Of a stretch of DNA of 5,495 nt, positions 1 to 4,721 are shown piece by piece (within the stretch, counting starts at the first letter, position 1; the number at the start of each line of letters is the position of its first letter). The position numbers and the translations under genes are program-made. Below the pieces are notes generated by a model. That model saw only the letters and a program-made list of their open reading frames with translations, was not told the DNA's origin and made no database searches. This DNA is from Pseudomonadota bacterium (GTDB lineage Bacteria; Pseudomonadota; Alphaproteobacteria; Sphingomonadales; Sphingomonadaceae): contig JAEZCZ010000001.1 of assembly GCA_023433305.1 (NCBI GenBank), positions 1 to 5,495 of the forward strand. The letters run 5' to 3'.

Positions 1-70
1 TCACCTCCTCGAAAACGGTGTCGCGGTGGTCGCCGCGAGCGCCTTCGGGGGCCGCGACGGCTTCCGCATC
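1..70 (+). repeat. Direct repeat, copy 1 (70 nt, truncated by window edge)
   Basis: Bases 1-70 are identical to 361-430 without a mismatch and diverge at 71/431 (g versus a). The offset is 360 nt, exactly 120 codons, so both copies are read in the same frame. The copy begins at the very first base, so the repeat may continue to the left of the window. The join at its right end falls at the ...FRI|G position, where the normal family sequence reads GWRIG, so a short cgcatc homology may have mediated the event. Confidence 0.95.
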
Positions 71-499
71 GGCGTCGCGACCGGTCCCGCGTGGCTGATC
101 GAGGCGATGGGCCGCCTGCAGTCGAACGCCAGCGGCAACCCCTCGTCGGTCAGCCAGGCGGCCGCCGTGGCCGCGTTCGAAGGCCCGCAGGCCTTCCTCA
201 ACGAGTGGCGAGAGACCTTCCGCCGCCGCCGCGATCTCGTGGTCGAAGCGATTCAGGCGATTCCCGGGCTGTCCACCCCTGTTCCGGACGGGGCTTTCTA
301 CTGTTTCGTGGATGCTCGGCCGCTGATCAAGCGCTTCATTGACGACTCCAGACTCGCGCTTCACCTCCTCGAAAACGGTGTCGCGGTGGTCGCCGCGAGC
401 GCCTTCGGGGGCCGCGACGGCTTCCGCATCAGCTTCGCCGCTGACGAGCAAGTGCTTGAAGAAGCAATGAAACGTATCGCCGCGGCGCTGGCGGAATGA
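2..499 (+). CDS. PLP-dependent class I/II aminotransferase, 3' part, with an internal in-frame repeat
   Basis: The frame is open from the left edge to the TGA at 497-499, so the 5' end lies outside the window. The segment from about base 71 (GVATGPAWLIEAMGRLQ) through NPSSVSQAAAVAA, FRRRRDLVVEA, PDGAFYCFVDA and the final GVAVVAASAFG...GFRISFA matches the C-terminal half of aspartate/aromatic aminotransferases, cytosolic enzymes that move amino groups between amino acids and 2-oxo acids through pyridoxal phosphate. The Arg in GFRIS is the family's substrate-carboxylate Arg. The odd part is the beginning: before GVATGP the family normally has the Schiff-base Lys segment (SKxxAMTGWRI), but here stands an exact copy of the C-terminal segment HLLENGVAVVAASAFGG...FRI. 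The catalytic Lys is therefore not visible. Either the gene carries a tandem duplication with the Lys further upstream, or the sequence is misassembled. The family call is firm; substrate is unknown. The downstream rluA-like gene overlaps by 4 nt. Confidence 0.9.
   Translation, partial: HLLENGVAVVAASAFGGRDGFRIGVATGPAWLIEAMGRLQSNASGNPSSVSQAAAVAAFEGPQAFLNEWRETFRRRRDLVVEAIQAIPGLSTPVPDGAFYCFVDARPLIKRFIDDSRLALHLLENGVAVVAASAFGGRDGFRISFAADEQVLEEAMKRIAAALAE
361..430 (+). repeat. Direct repeat, copy 2 (native position in the aminotransferase)
   Basis: This copy lies where the family expects it, directly before the SFAADEQVLEEAM C-terminal helix, and is therefore the native one. It encodes the segment around the substrate-carboxylate Arg (GFRIS). 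Copy 1 at the left edge is the displaced one. Confidence 0.95.
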
Positions 500-1149
500 G
501 CATTCCGATCCTCTACGAAGACGGCGAGGCGCTCGTCATCGACAAGCCCGGCGGCCTGCCCATGGACCGCCCCCGCGCCGGCGGCCCCTCGCTCGAAAAT
601 CACCTTGATAATCTGAGACTTGGCTTCCAGCGCGCGCCCGTTCCGGTCCACCGTCTCGACACCGACACCTCCGGCTGCCTCCTCCTCGCAAGAAACCCCA
701 AGGCCCTCAAGCGCTTCGCCGCCGCCTTCGAAGCCCGGCACGTAACCAAGCGCTACCTCGGCATCCTCGCCGGCGTCCCCGAATCCAAGGAAGGCAGGGT
801 CGAGCTCGCCCTATCCAAGATTAGCAGCGCCGAGAAAGGCTGGCGCATGATCCCCGCCAAGAAAGGCAAGCCCGCCCAGACGGACTGGCGCGTTGTCGCG
901 GAAAACGGCGGGCGCGCGCTGGTCGAGTTCCGCCCGGTGACCGGCCGCACCCACCAGCTTCGCGTCCACGCCGCCTCGGGAATCGGCATCCCGCTGCTCG
1001 GTGACCCGGTTTACGGCGACGGCAAAGGCGCCTGGCGCACGATGCTTCATGCGGTCGGACTAGAGGTACAGCGCGAAGGCAAGCCGCCGATCGTCGCCAC
1101 CGCCCCCTGGCCCGCCGAGTTCGCGACGCTCGGCTTCGTCGATGGATGA
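496..1149 (+). CDS. RluA-family pseudouridine synthase
   Basis: This 217-residue protein should isomerise uridine to pseudouridine in 23S rRNA and/or tRNA. Visible family motifs in order: the N-terminal strand ILYEDGEALVIDKPGGLPM (6-23); the catalytic motif VHRLDTDTSGCLLLAR (51-66) with the nucleophile Asp55; the KRYLGILAG strand (85-93); the RNA/base-binding RTHQLRVH (151-158); and GDPVYGDG (169-176) with LHA (184-186). There is no S4 RNA-binding domain, so it belongs to the short RluA/TruC-like type rather than RluC/RluD. The target base cannot be read from the sequence. The ATG at 496 overlaps the aminotransferase stop (ATGA), which suggests translational coupling; no good Shine-Dalgarno is visible. 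Its own end overlaps arfB by 8 nt. Confidence 0.93.
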   Translation: MSIPILYEDGEALVIDKPGGLPMDRPRAGGPSLENHLDNLRLGFQRAPVPVHRLDTDTSGCLLLARNPKALKRFAAAFEARHVTKRYLGILAGVPESKEGRVELALSKISSAEKGWRMIPAKKGKPAQTDWRVVAENGGRALVEFRPVTGRTHQLRVHAASGIGIPLLGDPVYGDGKGAWRTMLHAVGLEVQREGKPPIVATAPWPAEFATLGFVDG

Positions 1150-1546
1150 GCTGACCGCCCGGGCGCTGGCGCTGGCGGAGGAAAGCTTCATCGCCGCGTC
1201 CGGCCCGGGCGGTCAGAACGTCAACAAAGTGGCCACGGCGGTGCAATTGCGGCTCGACGTGTTCGCGCTGCGCCTGGAGCCCGCCGTGTTCCACCGCCTC
1301 AAGCAGCTCGCCGGCAGCCGCATGACCGCCCGGGGCGAGATCGTCATCGCCGCGCGCCGCTTCCGCACGCAGGAAGCCAACCGCGAGGACGCGCGCGCCC
1401 GGCTGGCCGAGCTGATCGAGCAGGCGCTGGTCGAGCCGAAGAAGCGCGCCAAGAGCCGCGTCAACCGGGTCGGCAAGGAGCAGCGCATCAAGAGCAAGAA
1501 AGTTCGCGGCACAGTCAAGGCCAATCGCGGCAAGGTGGATTGGTAG
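1142..1546 (+). CDS. arfB: Alternative ribosome-rescue factor ArfB (YaeJ), peptidyl-tRNA hydrolase
   Basis: The 134-residue protein has the hallmark SFIAASGPGGQNVNKVATAV segment with the catalytic GGQ at 23-25, the same tripeptide that class I release factors place in the peptidyl-transferase centre. It lacks the codon-recognition domains of RF1/RF2. From about residue 99 to the end it carries a Lys/Arg-rich tail (PKKRAKSRVNR, KEQRIKSKK, KANRGKVDW). In the E. coli homologue such a tail enters the empty mRNA channel of stalled ribosomes. Length is close to the E. coli protein (140). The inferred role is hydrolysis of peptidyl-tRNA on non-stop ribosomes. The ATG at 1142 lies inside the end of the upstream pseudouridine synthase gene (8-nt overlap), so it is probably translated by coupling; no clear Shine-Dalgarno is seen. 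Confidence 0.95.
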   Translation: MDELTARALALAEESFIAASGPGGQNVNKVATAVQLRLDVFALRLEPAVFHRLKQLAGSRMTARGEIVIAARRFRTQEANREDARARLAELIEQALVEPKKRAKSRVNRVGKEQRIKSKKVRGTVKANRGKVDW

Positions 1547-1562
1547 CCAGGCGGCTCTCTGC

Positions 1563-1595
1563 CTTGACTTTTCTCCCGTTCGCAAGCAAAGGCGC
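1563..1595 (+). promoter_or_regulatory. Possible promoter for rpmG (weak)
   Basis: A TTGACT hexamer at 1564-1569 matches the sigma70 -35 consensus in five of six positions and lies in the 139-nt gap between arfB and rpmG. The -10 region at 16-18 nt spacing (around 1586-1593, gcaaagg) is poor. The call therefore rests on the -35 element and on the gap that separates rpmG from the upstream operon. Confidence 0.25.
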
Positions 1596-1603
1596 GCCCG
1601 GAT

Positions 1604-1624
1604 GGGCGGCGCCGTGCGTCGCCC
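1604..1624 (+). promoter_or_regulatory. GC-rich hairpin in the rpmG leader
   Basis: gggcggcg (1604-1611) can pair with cgtcgccc (1617-1624), giving an 8-bp stem with one G-U pair and a 5-nt loop (ccgtg). No U-tract follows, so it is not an ordinary intrinsic terminator for arfB. It would fold in the 5' leader of rpmG if transcription starts near the TTGACT element. In so GC-rich a region, chance is a real possibility. Confidence 0.3.
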
Positions 1625-1685
1625 CTGTCGTTTCGGGCCCCAAAGGCGATTTTGGACGCCCTTCAGGAATTCTGGGAATCAGATC

Positions 1686-1853
1686 ATGGCGAAGCCCGCA
1701 ACCATCAAGATCCGCCTTAACTCGACGGCCGACACCGGATTCTTCTACGTGACCAAGAAGAACCCCCGGAACCAGACCGAGAAGCTGACCTTCCGCAAGT
1801 ACGATCCGATTGCGAAGAAGCACGTCGAGTTCAAGGAAGGGAAGATCAAGTAA
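1686..1853 (+). CDS. rpmG: 50S ribosomal protein L33
   Basis: A 55-residue basic protein beginning MAKPATIKIRLNSTADTGFF and ending HVEFKEGKIK, a full-length L33, which sits near the E site of the large subunit. It contains the typical YVTKKNPRN and KLTFRKYDP segments. There is no cysteine, so this is the zinc-independent form without CXXC pairs. The frame stays open back to an ATG at 1602, but the MAKP start fits L33 N-termini, and a GGGAA (1674-1678) seven bases upstream can act as ribosome-binding site; the 28 extra residues from 1602 resemble no L33. It lies alone between two gaps and is likely its own transcription unit. Confidence 0.96.
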   Translation: MAKPATIKIRLNSTADTGFFYVTKKNPRNQTEKLTFRKYDPIAKKHVEFKEGKIK

Positions 1854-1867
1854 GCCTCCGCGCTTAC
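1850..1867 (+). other. Small inverted repeat spanning the rpmG stop codon
   Basis: gtaagc (1850-1855) and gcttac (1862-1867) form a perfect 6-bp stem with a 6-nt loop. The left arm contains the TAA stop of rpmG. No U-tract follows, so a terminator role is not supported by itself; it may protect the 3' end or be chance. Confidence 0.35.
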
Positions 1868-1880
1868 CTGGACGATTGCC

Positions 1881-1931
1881 TGAACCCCGGGGAACGCTCG
1901 GGTTCACAGCCGGTTCAATGCCCCGTACCTA
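1881..1931 (+). promoter_or_regulatory. Inverted and direct repeats with candidate promoters for lolA
   Basis: tgaaccc (1881-1887) and gggttca (1900-1906) are a perfect 7-bp inverted repeat with a 12-nt spacer. GGTTCA occurs again at 1912-1917, 11 bp (one helical turn) after the copy at 1901-1906. Two promoter readings are possible. One is TTCACA (1903-1908), 17 nt, TACCTA (1926-1931), a sigma70-like pair with a weak -10. The other is GGAAC (1891-1895), 16 nt, GGTT (1912-1915), one mismatch from the GGAAC-N16/17-CGTT consensus of the alphaproteobacterial general stress sigma factor EcfG. The stem has no U-tract, so a terminator is less likely than an operator or promoter element. Confidence 0.35.
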
Positions 1932-1942
1932 GAGCCGGGAGC

Positions 1943-2605
1943 ATGAACACCTTGCGCAAGATTTCCTTCACTCCGCTCCGCGCCGCGATGGCCGGTGCGT
2001 TGGCCCTCGCGGTCCCCGCAGCGATCGCTCTGCCGGCGGCCACCGCCGTCGCCCAGGCAGACAAGCTGGACCAGATCGTCGGCGCCCTGCGCGGAATCTC
2101 GACGATGAAGGCCGATTTCGTCCAGACCGATCGCAACGGACAGAGCATCCGCGGCGAGCTTACCTTGAAGAGCCCGGGCCGTATTCGCTTCGAATACGAG
2201 AAAGGCGTCAACATGCTGGTCGTCTCGAACGGCCGCTCGCTGACGCTCGTCGACTACGACGTGGACCAGGTCCAGCGCTGGCCGATTAGCAATTCGCCGC
2301 TCGGCGCGCTGCTTGATCCGAAGCGTGACGTGAAGCGCTATGGCAAGCTCATGCCGACGAGCAATCCGAACGTGGTCAGCGTCGAGGTCAAGGACCCGAA
2401 GAAGCCCGAGTACGGCACTATCACGATGGTATTCGTGCGCGATGCCAACGCGCCCGGCGGCTACGAACTCAATAGCTGGGTCGCGCTCGATGCGCAGAAC
2501 AAGCGCACCACCGTGCGGCTGTCGAACCAGCGCTATGGCGTCTCGGTGGCCGACAGCGCGTTCACCTACCGGGACCCGCGCACCACGTCTCGTCGCCCGC
2601 GGTGA
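1943..2605 (+). CDS. lolA: Outer-membrane lipoprotein carrier protein LolA
   Basis: The 220-residue precursor should shuttle lipoproteins through the periplasm from LolCDE to the outer membrane. The N-terminus has basic residues (R5, K6, R13), a hydrophobic stretch from about 16 to 31, and a signal peptidase I site after AVA (35-37) or AQA (37-39). The mature part shows the LolA pattern: a helix with LRGISTMKADFVQTD (49-63), then GELTLKSPGRIRFEYEKG (71-88), LVVSNGRSLTLVDYD (92-106) and C-terminal strands ending in FTYRDPR (207-213). These strands form the open half-barrel that holds acyl chains. Starting at ATG 1943 keeps the basic n-region; the in-frame ATG at 1988 would lose it. The GGGAG at 1937-1941 is only one base from the ATG, so a TTG start at 1952 is conceivable. 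Many alphaproteobacteria have lolA next to xth, as here, often behind ftsK, which is absent. Confidence 0.93.
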   Translation: MNTLRKISFTPLRAAMAGALALAVPAAIALPAATAVAQADKLDQIVGALRGISTMKADFVQTDRNGQSIRGELTLKSPGRIRFEYEKGVNMLVVSNGRSLTLVDYDVDQVQRWPISNSPLGALLDPKRDVKRYGKLMPTSNPNVVSVEVKDPKKPEYGTITMVFVRDANAPGGYELNSWVALDAQNKRTTVRLSNQRYGVSVADSAFTYRDPRTTSRRPR

Positions 2606-2612
2606 ACGGAAC

Positions 2613-2650
2613 GGCGGCGAGCCGCCCCCATCCTGCGACGAGCGGCTCGT
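2613..2650 (+). other. Two small hairpins behind lolA
   Basis: ggcgg (2613-2617) pairs with ccgcc (2622-2626) around a 4-nt loop, and acgag (2638-2642) pairs with ctcgt (2646-2650) around a 3-nt loop. They start 8 nt after the lolA stop codon. Neither is followed by a clear U-run, so they are at most weak terminators or 3'-end stabilisers for the lolA mRNA. Confidence 0.3.
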
Positions 2651-2666
2651 TACCATTCATTTACCA
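2650..2666 (+). promoter_or_regulatory. Tandem TTACCA motif, CtrA-like site or -35 region
   Basis: TTACCA occurs at 2650-2655 and at 2661-2666, 11 bp apart. Read as half-sites this is TTAC-N7-TTAC, one mismatch per half from the TTAA-N7-TTAA box of the alphaproteobacterial cell-cycle regulator CtrA. The second copy may also act as a -35 element, with tagtgt (2683-2688) as a modest -10 at 16-nt spacing. This would place a transcription start near 2693-2696, ahead of the hairpin series. Confidence 0.35.
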
Positions 2667-2692
2667 GAAAGCCCGGATTTCCTAGTGTTCTC

Positions 2693-2820
2693 GGGCACGG
2701 CGGTGAGAGGCGGGTTTCCCCCCTGTTGCCCTGACCTCGCGAGAGACACCGCTGGGCAAGCGTGACGAACGCTCAGAACGAACCCTCGTCCCAATGCCCC
2801 CGGGACGAGGGTTTTTCTTT
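2693..2820 (+). ncRNA. Candidate small RNA between lolA and xth
   Basis: This stretch of about 128 nt encodes no convincing protein but folds into three hairpins in series. First: an arm at 2695-2705 pairs with 2747-2757 (core gcggtg/caccgc, with one A-G mismatch and one G-U pair further out); inside it gagg (2707-2710) can pair with cctc (2735-2738), leaving a C-rich apical region gggtttcccccc. Second: agcgt (2759-2763) with acgct (2769-2773), 5-nt loop. Third: the strong intrinsic terminator at 2783-2820. A possible promoter lies just upstream. I see none of the signatures of tmRNA, RNase P or SRP RNA, and I cannot assign it to a known family; the stem-bubble-stem shape recalls 6S RNA only loosely. 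It could instead be the lolA 3' UTR, or a 3'-UTR-derived RNA. Start position is inferred. Confidence 0.45.
2783..2820 (+). terminator. Strong intrinsic (rho-independent) terminator
   Basis: ccctcgtccc (2783-2792) and gggacgaggg (2802-2811) form a perfect 10-bp GC-rich stem with a 9-nt loop, followed directly by tttttcttt (2812-2820). Two A-U pairs can extend the base. It ends transcription coming from lolA or from the candidate sRNA and separates it from xth. Confidence 0.93.
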
Positions 2821-2871
2821 GCCCCCGCACTCTGCCTTGCCGCGCTGGCGATGCCTATCTATCCCCCCGCC

Positions 2872-3663
2872 ATGGTCTCCATCGCCACCTGGAACATCAA
2901 TTCCGTCCGCCTGCGCATCGATCAGGTCGTTCGCGTGCTCGAGCAGGAGCGGCCCGACGTGCTGTGCTTGCAGGAGATCAAATGCCGCGAGGAGCAATTC
3001 CCGCACGCTGCGTTCGAAGCGATCGGTTTCAAGCATCGCGTCGTGCACGGACAGAAGGGCTATCACGGCGTCGCGACGGTCAGCCGCATTCCGTTGAGGG
3101 AAGTCGGCCGGCACGATTGGCAGGACAACGGCGAGGCCCGCCATGTCGGCGTCGAACTGCTCGGCCCAGGCCAGGGCATGATTCTCGAGAACGTCTACAT
3201 CCCCGCCGGGGGCGACGTGCCCGATCGCACCGTCAACGCCAAGTTCGGCCAGAAGCTCGACTTTCTCGACCGCATGGCGCGCTGGGCCGAGGCGCTCGAT
3301 CGTCCGACGCTGATCGTCGGCGACTTCAACATCGCTCCGCTCGACTGCGACGTCTACGACCACAAGGCTTTGCTCAAGGTGGTCAGCCACACGCCGATCG
3401 AGTGCGAGGCGCTCGGCCGTTTCCGCGACGCGCACGGCTGGGCCGACCTCGGCCGCCAGCATATCCCGGCACCGCAACGCAACTATTCGTGGTGGAGCTA
3501 TCGCGCCTATTGGCGCCAGAAGGACCATGGGCGGCGGCTCGACCACATGTGGGCTTCGCCCGAGCTCGCCAAGCAGGCGACCTCGCATCGGGTCGTCGAG
3601 GAGACCCGCAAGTGGGACCAGCCTTCGGACCACGTTCCGCTGGTCACGGAGTTCGCGCTCTGA
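2872..3663 (+). CDS. xth: Exodeoxyribonuclease III (AP endonuclease)
   Basis: The 263-residue protein has the full set of ExoIII/EEP-family active-site motifs: WNIN with Asn8, CLQEIK with Glu35 (metal ligand), NVYIPAG with Tyr109, GDFNIAP with Asp151 and Asn153, RLDHMW with Asp224, and the C-terminal SDHVPL with Asp253-His254. It should cut DNA at abasic sites and degrade duplex DNA from 3' ends in base-excision repair. The frame is open back to an ATG at 2794, but that codon lies inside the loop of the terminator; the ATG at 2872 gives the standard MxxIATWNINSVR start. An ATG at 2851 is a third option. No clear Shine-Dalgarno precedes 2872; a -10-like ctatct at 2855-2860 would give a very short or no leader. 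ribA follows with an overlap. Confidence 0.96.
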   Translation: MVSIATWNINSVRLRIDQVVRVLEQERPDVLCLQEIKCREEQFPHAAFEAIGFKHRVVHGQKGYHGVATVSRIPLREVGRHDWQDNGEARHVGVELLGPGQGMILENVYIPAGGDVPDRTVNAKFGQKLDFLDRMARWAEALDRPTLIVGDFNIAPLDCDVYDHKALLKVVSHTPIECEALGRFRDAHGWADLGRQHIPAPQRNYSWWSYRAYWRQKDHGRRLDHMWASPELAKQATSHRVVEETRKWDQPSDHVPLVTEFAL

Positions 3664-4721
3664 CCGACGGCTCGCCATCACGGCGTGCCGCGCAGGCCGT
3701 CGATGCCTTGCGGCACGGCTGGCCGCTGGCGATAGGCAAGGCACCGCTGCTCCTCCCCGTGGAAACCGCCCCGGGCGAGGCACGTTCGAACCTGGCGCTG
3801 ATCTCGGGCGCCCGCGCCGCCACGCTCAAGCTCTCCAACCAGCGCGAGGCGGCCGATGCGCACGCGCCGGTGCTTATCCGTGCCGCCGAGCCGCTCGATC
3901 TCGCCAGCGCCCGCCCCATCGCCGATCCGGCGCTCGATCTCGCCACGCCGCTCAAGGGTCCGTTTCTCGCCGAATCGCTTGCGTGGGCCGAGGAAGCGGC
4001 AACAGCTATGGAGCTGGCGCGCATCGCCGGCATCCTGCCCGCGTTCCTCGTGGCGCCCGAACCCGCCGCCGAGGCCGTCGCCCTCCAAGCCGGCGATCTT
4101 GCCCCGTTCACCGATGCGCTCGCGCTCCGCATAGCGACCCGCGCCCGCCTCCCCGTTGCCGCCGCCGAGGACGCCGAGATCGTGGTCTTCCGCAGCCCCG
4201 ACGACACGCGCGAGCATGTCGCGCTGATTGTCGGCCGGCAATCGTCCGAGCGCGTGCCGCTGGCGCGGCGCCATTCCGAGTGCCTGACCGGCGACATTCT
4301 CGGGTCGCTGCGCTGCGATTGCGGGCCCCAGCTCGGCGGCGCCCTCAAGCAAATGGCGATCGAGGCGGCCGGCGGCAGCTGGGGCGTCCTGCTCTACTTG
4401 CGCCAGGAAGGCCGCGGTATCGGCCTCGTCAACAAGCTGCGCGCATATCGGCTGCAAGACCAGGGCTTCGACACGCTCGAGGCCAATCGCCGCCTCGGCC
4501 TGCCCGAGGAAGCGCGCGATTTCCCCGTCGCGGCGCGGATGCTTTCCCTGCTCAGCGTGCCCGAAGTCAGATTGCTCACCAACAACCCTGCCAAGGTCGC
4601 TGCGCTCGAAGCCGCCGGCACTCGCGTCGCCGAACGCGTTCCGCACCACTTGCCGACCAACCCCCACAACGAACGTTACCTCGCCACCAAGCGCGACCGC
4701 GCCGGGCACCTGCTCGACTGA
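3612..4721 (+). CDS. ribA: GTP cyclohydrolase II with long N-terminal extension
   Basis: RibA converts GTP to 2,5-diamino-6-ribosylamino-pyrimidinone phosphate, formate and pyrophosphate, the first step of riboflavin synthesis. The C-terminal core starts near residue 189 (EIVVFRSPDD). It carries zinc ligands Cys224, Cys235 and Cys237 in HSECLTGD...LRCDCG, then RQEGRGIGLVNKLRAY (from 264), the QDQGFDTLEANRRLG segment, LTNNP (322-326) and the ending RYLATKRDRAGHLL. In front are about 170 residues absent from E. coli RibA (DALRHGWPLAIGKAPLLL and on). They vaguely resemble a decayed DHBP synthase domain but lack its acidic RENEGDL motif. The start is uncertain: no ATG exists in frame. GTG 3612 has GAGGAG eight bases upstream but overlaps xth by 52 nt. 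CTG 3660 overlaps the xth stop as CTGA and has ACGGAG eight bases upstream. TTG 3708 would cut into the first helix. Confidence 0.9.
   Translation: MGPAFGPRSAGHGVRALTDGSPSRRAAQAVDALRHGWPLAIGKAPLLLPVETAPGEARSNLALISGARAATLKLSNQREAADAHAPVLIRAAEPLDLASARPIADPALDLATPLKGPFLAESLAWAEEAATAMELARIAGILPAFLVAPEPAAEAVALQAGDLAPFTDALALRIATRARLPVAAAEDAEIVVFRSPDDTREHVALIVGRQSSERVPLARRHSECLTGDILGSLRCDCGPQLGGALKQMAIEAAGGSWGVLLYLRQEGRGIGLVNKLRAYRLQDQGFDTLEANRRLGLPEEARDFPVAARMLSLLSVPEVRLLTNNPAKVAALEAAGTRVAERVPHHLPTNPHNERYLATKRDRAGHLLD

Noticed and set aside
26..499. Complete small ORF starting at GTG 26
   Set aside because: The frame is open to the left edge and the protein is clearly the middle and end of an aminotransferase; the GTG is an internal Val codon within the repeat.
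1602..1685. N-terminal extension of L33 from ATG 1602
   Set aside because: The 28 extra residues resemble no L33, and MAKPATIKI at 1686 is the standard start with a ribosome-binding site.
1850..1906. Intrinsic terminator for rpmG
   Set aside because: Both inverted repeats (1850-1867 and 1881-1906) lack a following U-run, so I list them as repeats of unknown role instead.
2693..2820. Assignment of the candidate sRNA to tmRNA, SRP RNA, RNase P or 6S
   Set aside because: None of the conserved sequences of tmRNA, SRP RNA or RNase P is present. A 6S-like shape (stem, bubble, stem) is only superficial and there is no closing stem between both ends.
2964..3611. Long plus-strand frame ahead of ribA, overlapping most of xth
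   Set aside because: It is the shadow of xth in another frame: Arg/Ala/Gly-rich and without any RibA-like pattern, whereas the xth frame has all catalytic motifs. Only the part from about 3612 or 3660 on is ribA.
2773..4709. Two long minus-strand frames opposite xth and ribA (2773-3783 and 3678-4709)
   Set aside because: Typical antisense shadows of GC-rich genes; composition is unlike a real protein and the plus-strand genes are well supported.
3527..4720. Long plus-strand frame ahead of the GNAT gene
   Set aside because: Arg/Pro-rich shadow of ribA; the GNAT domain begins at ATG 4721.
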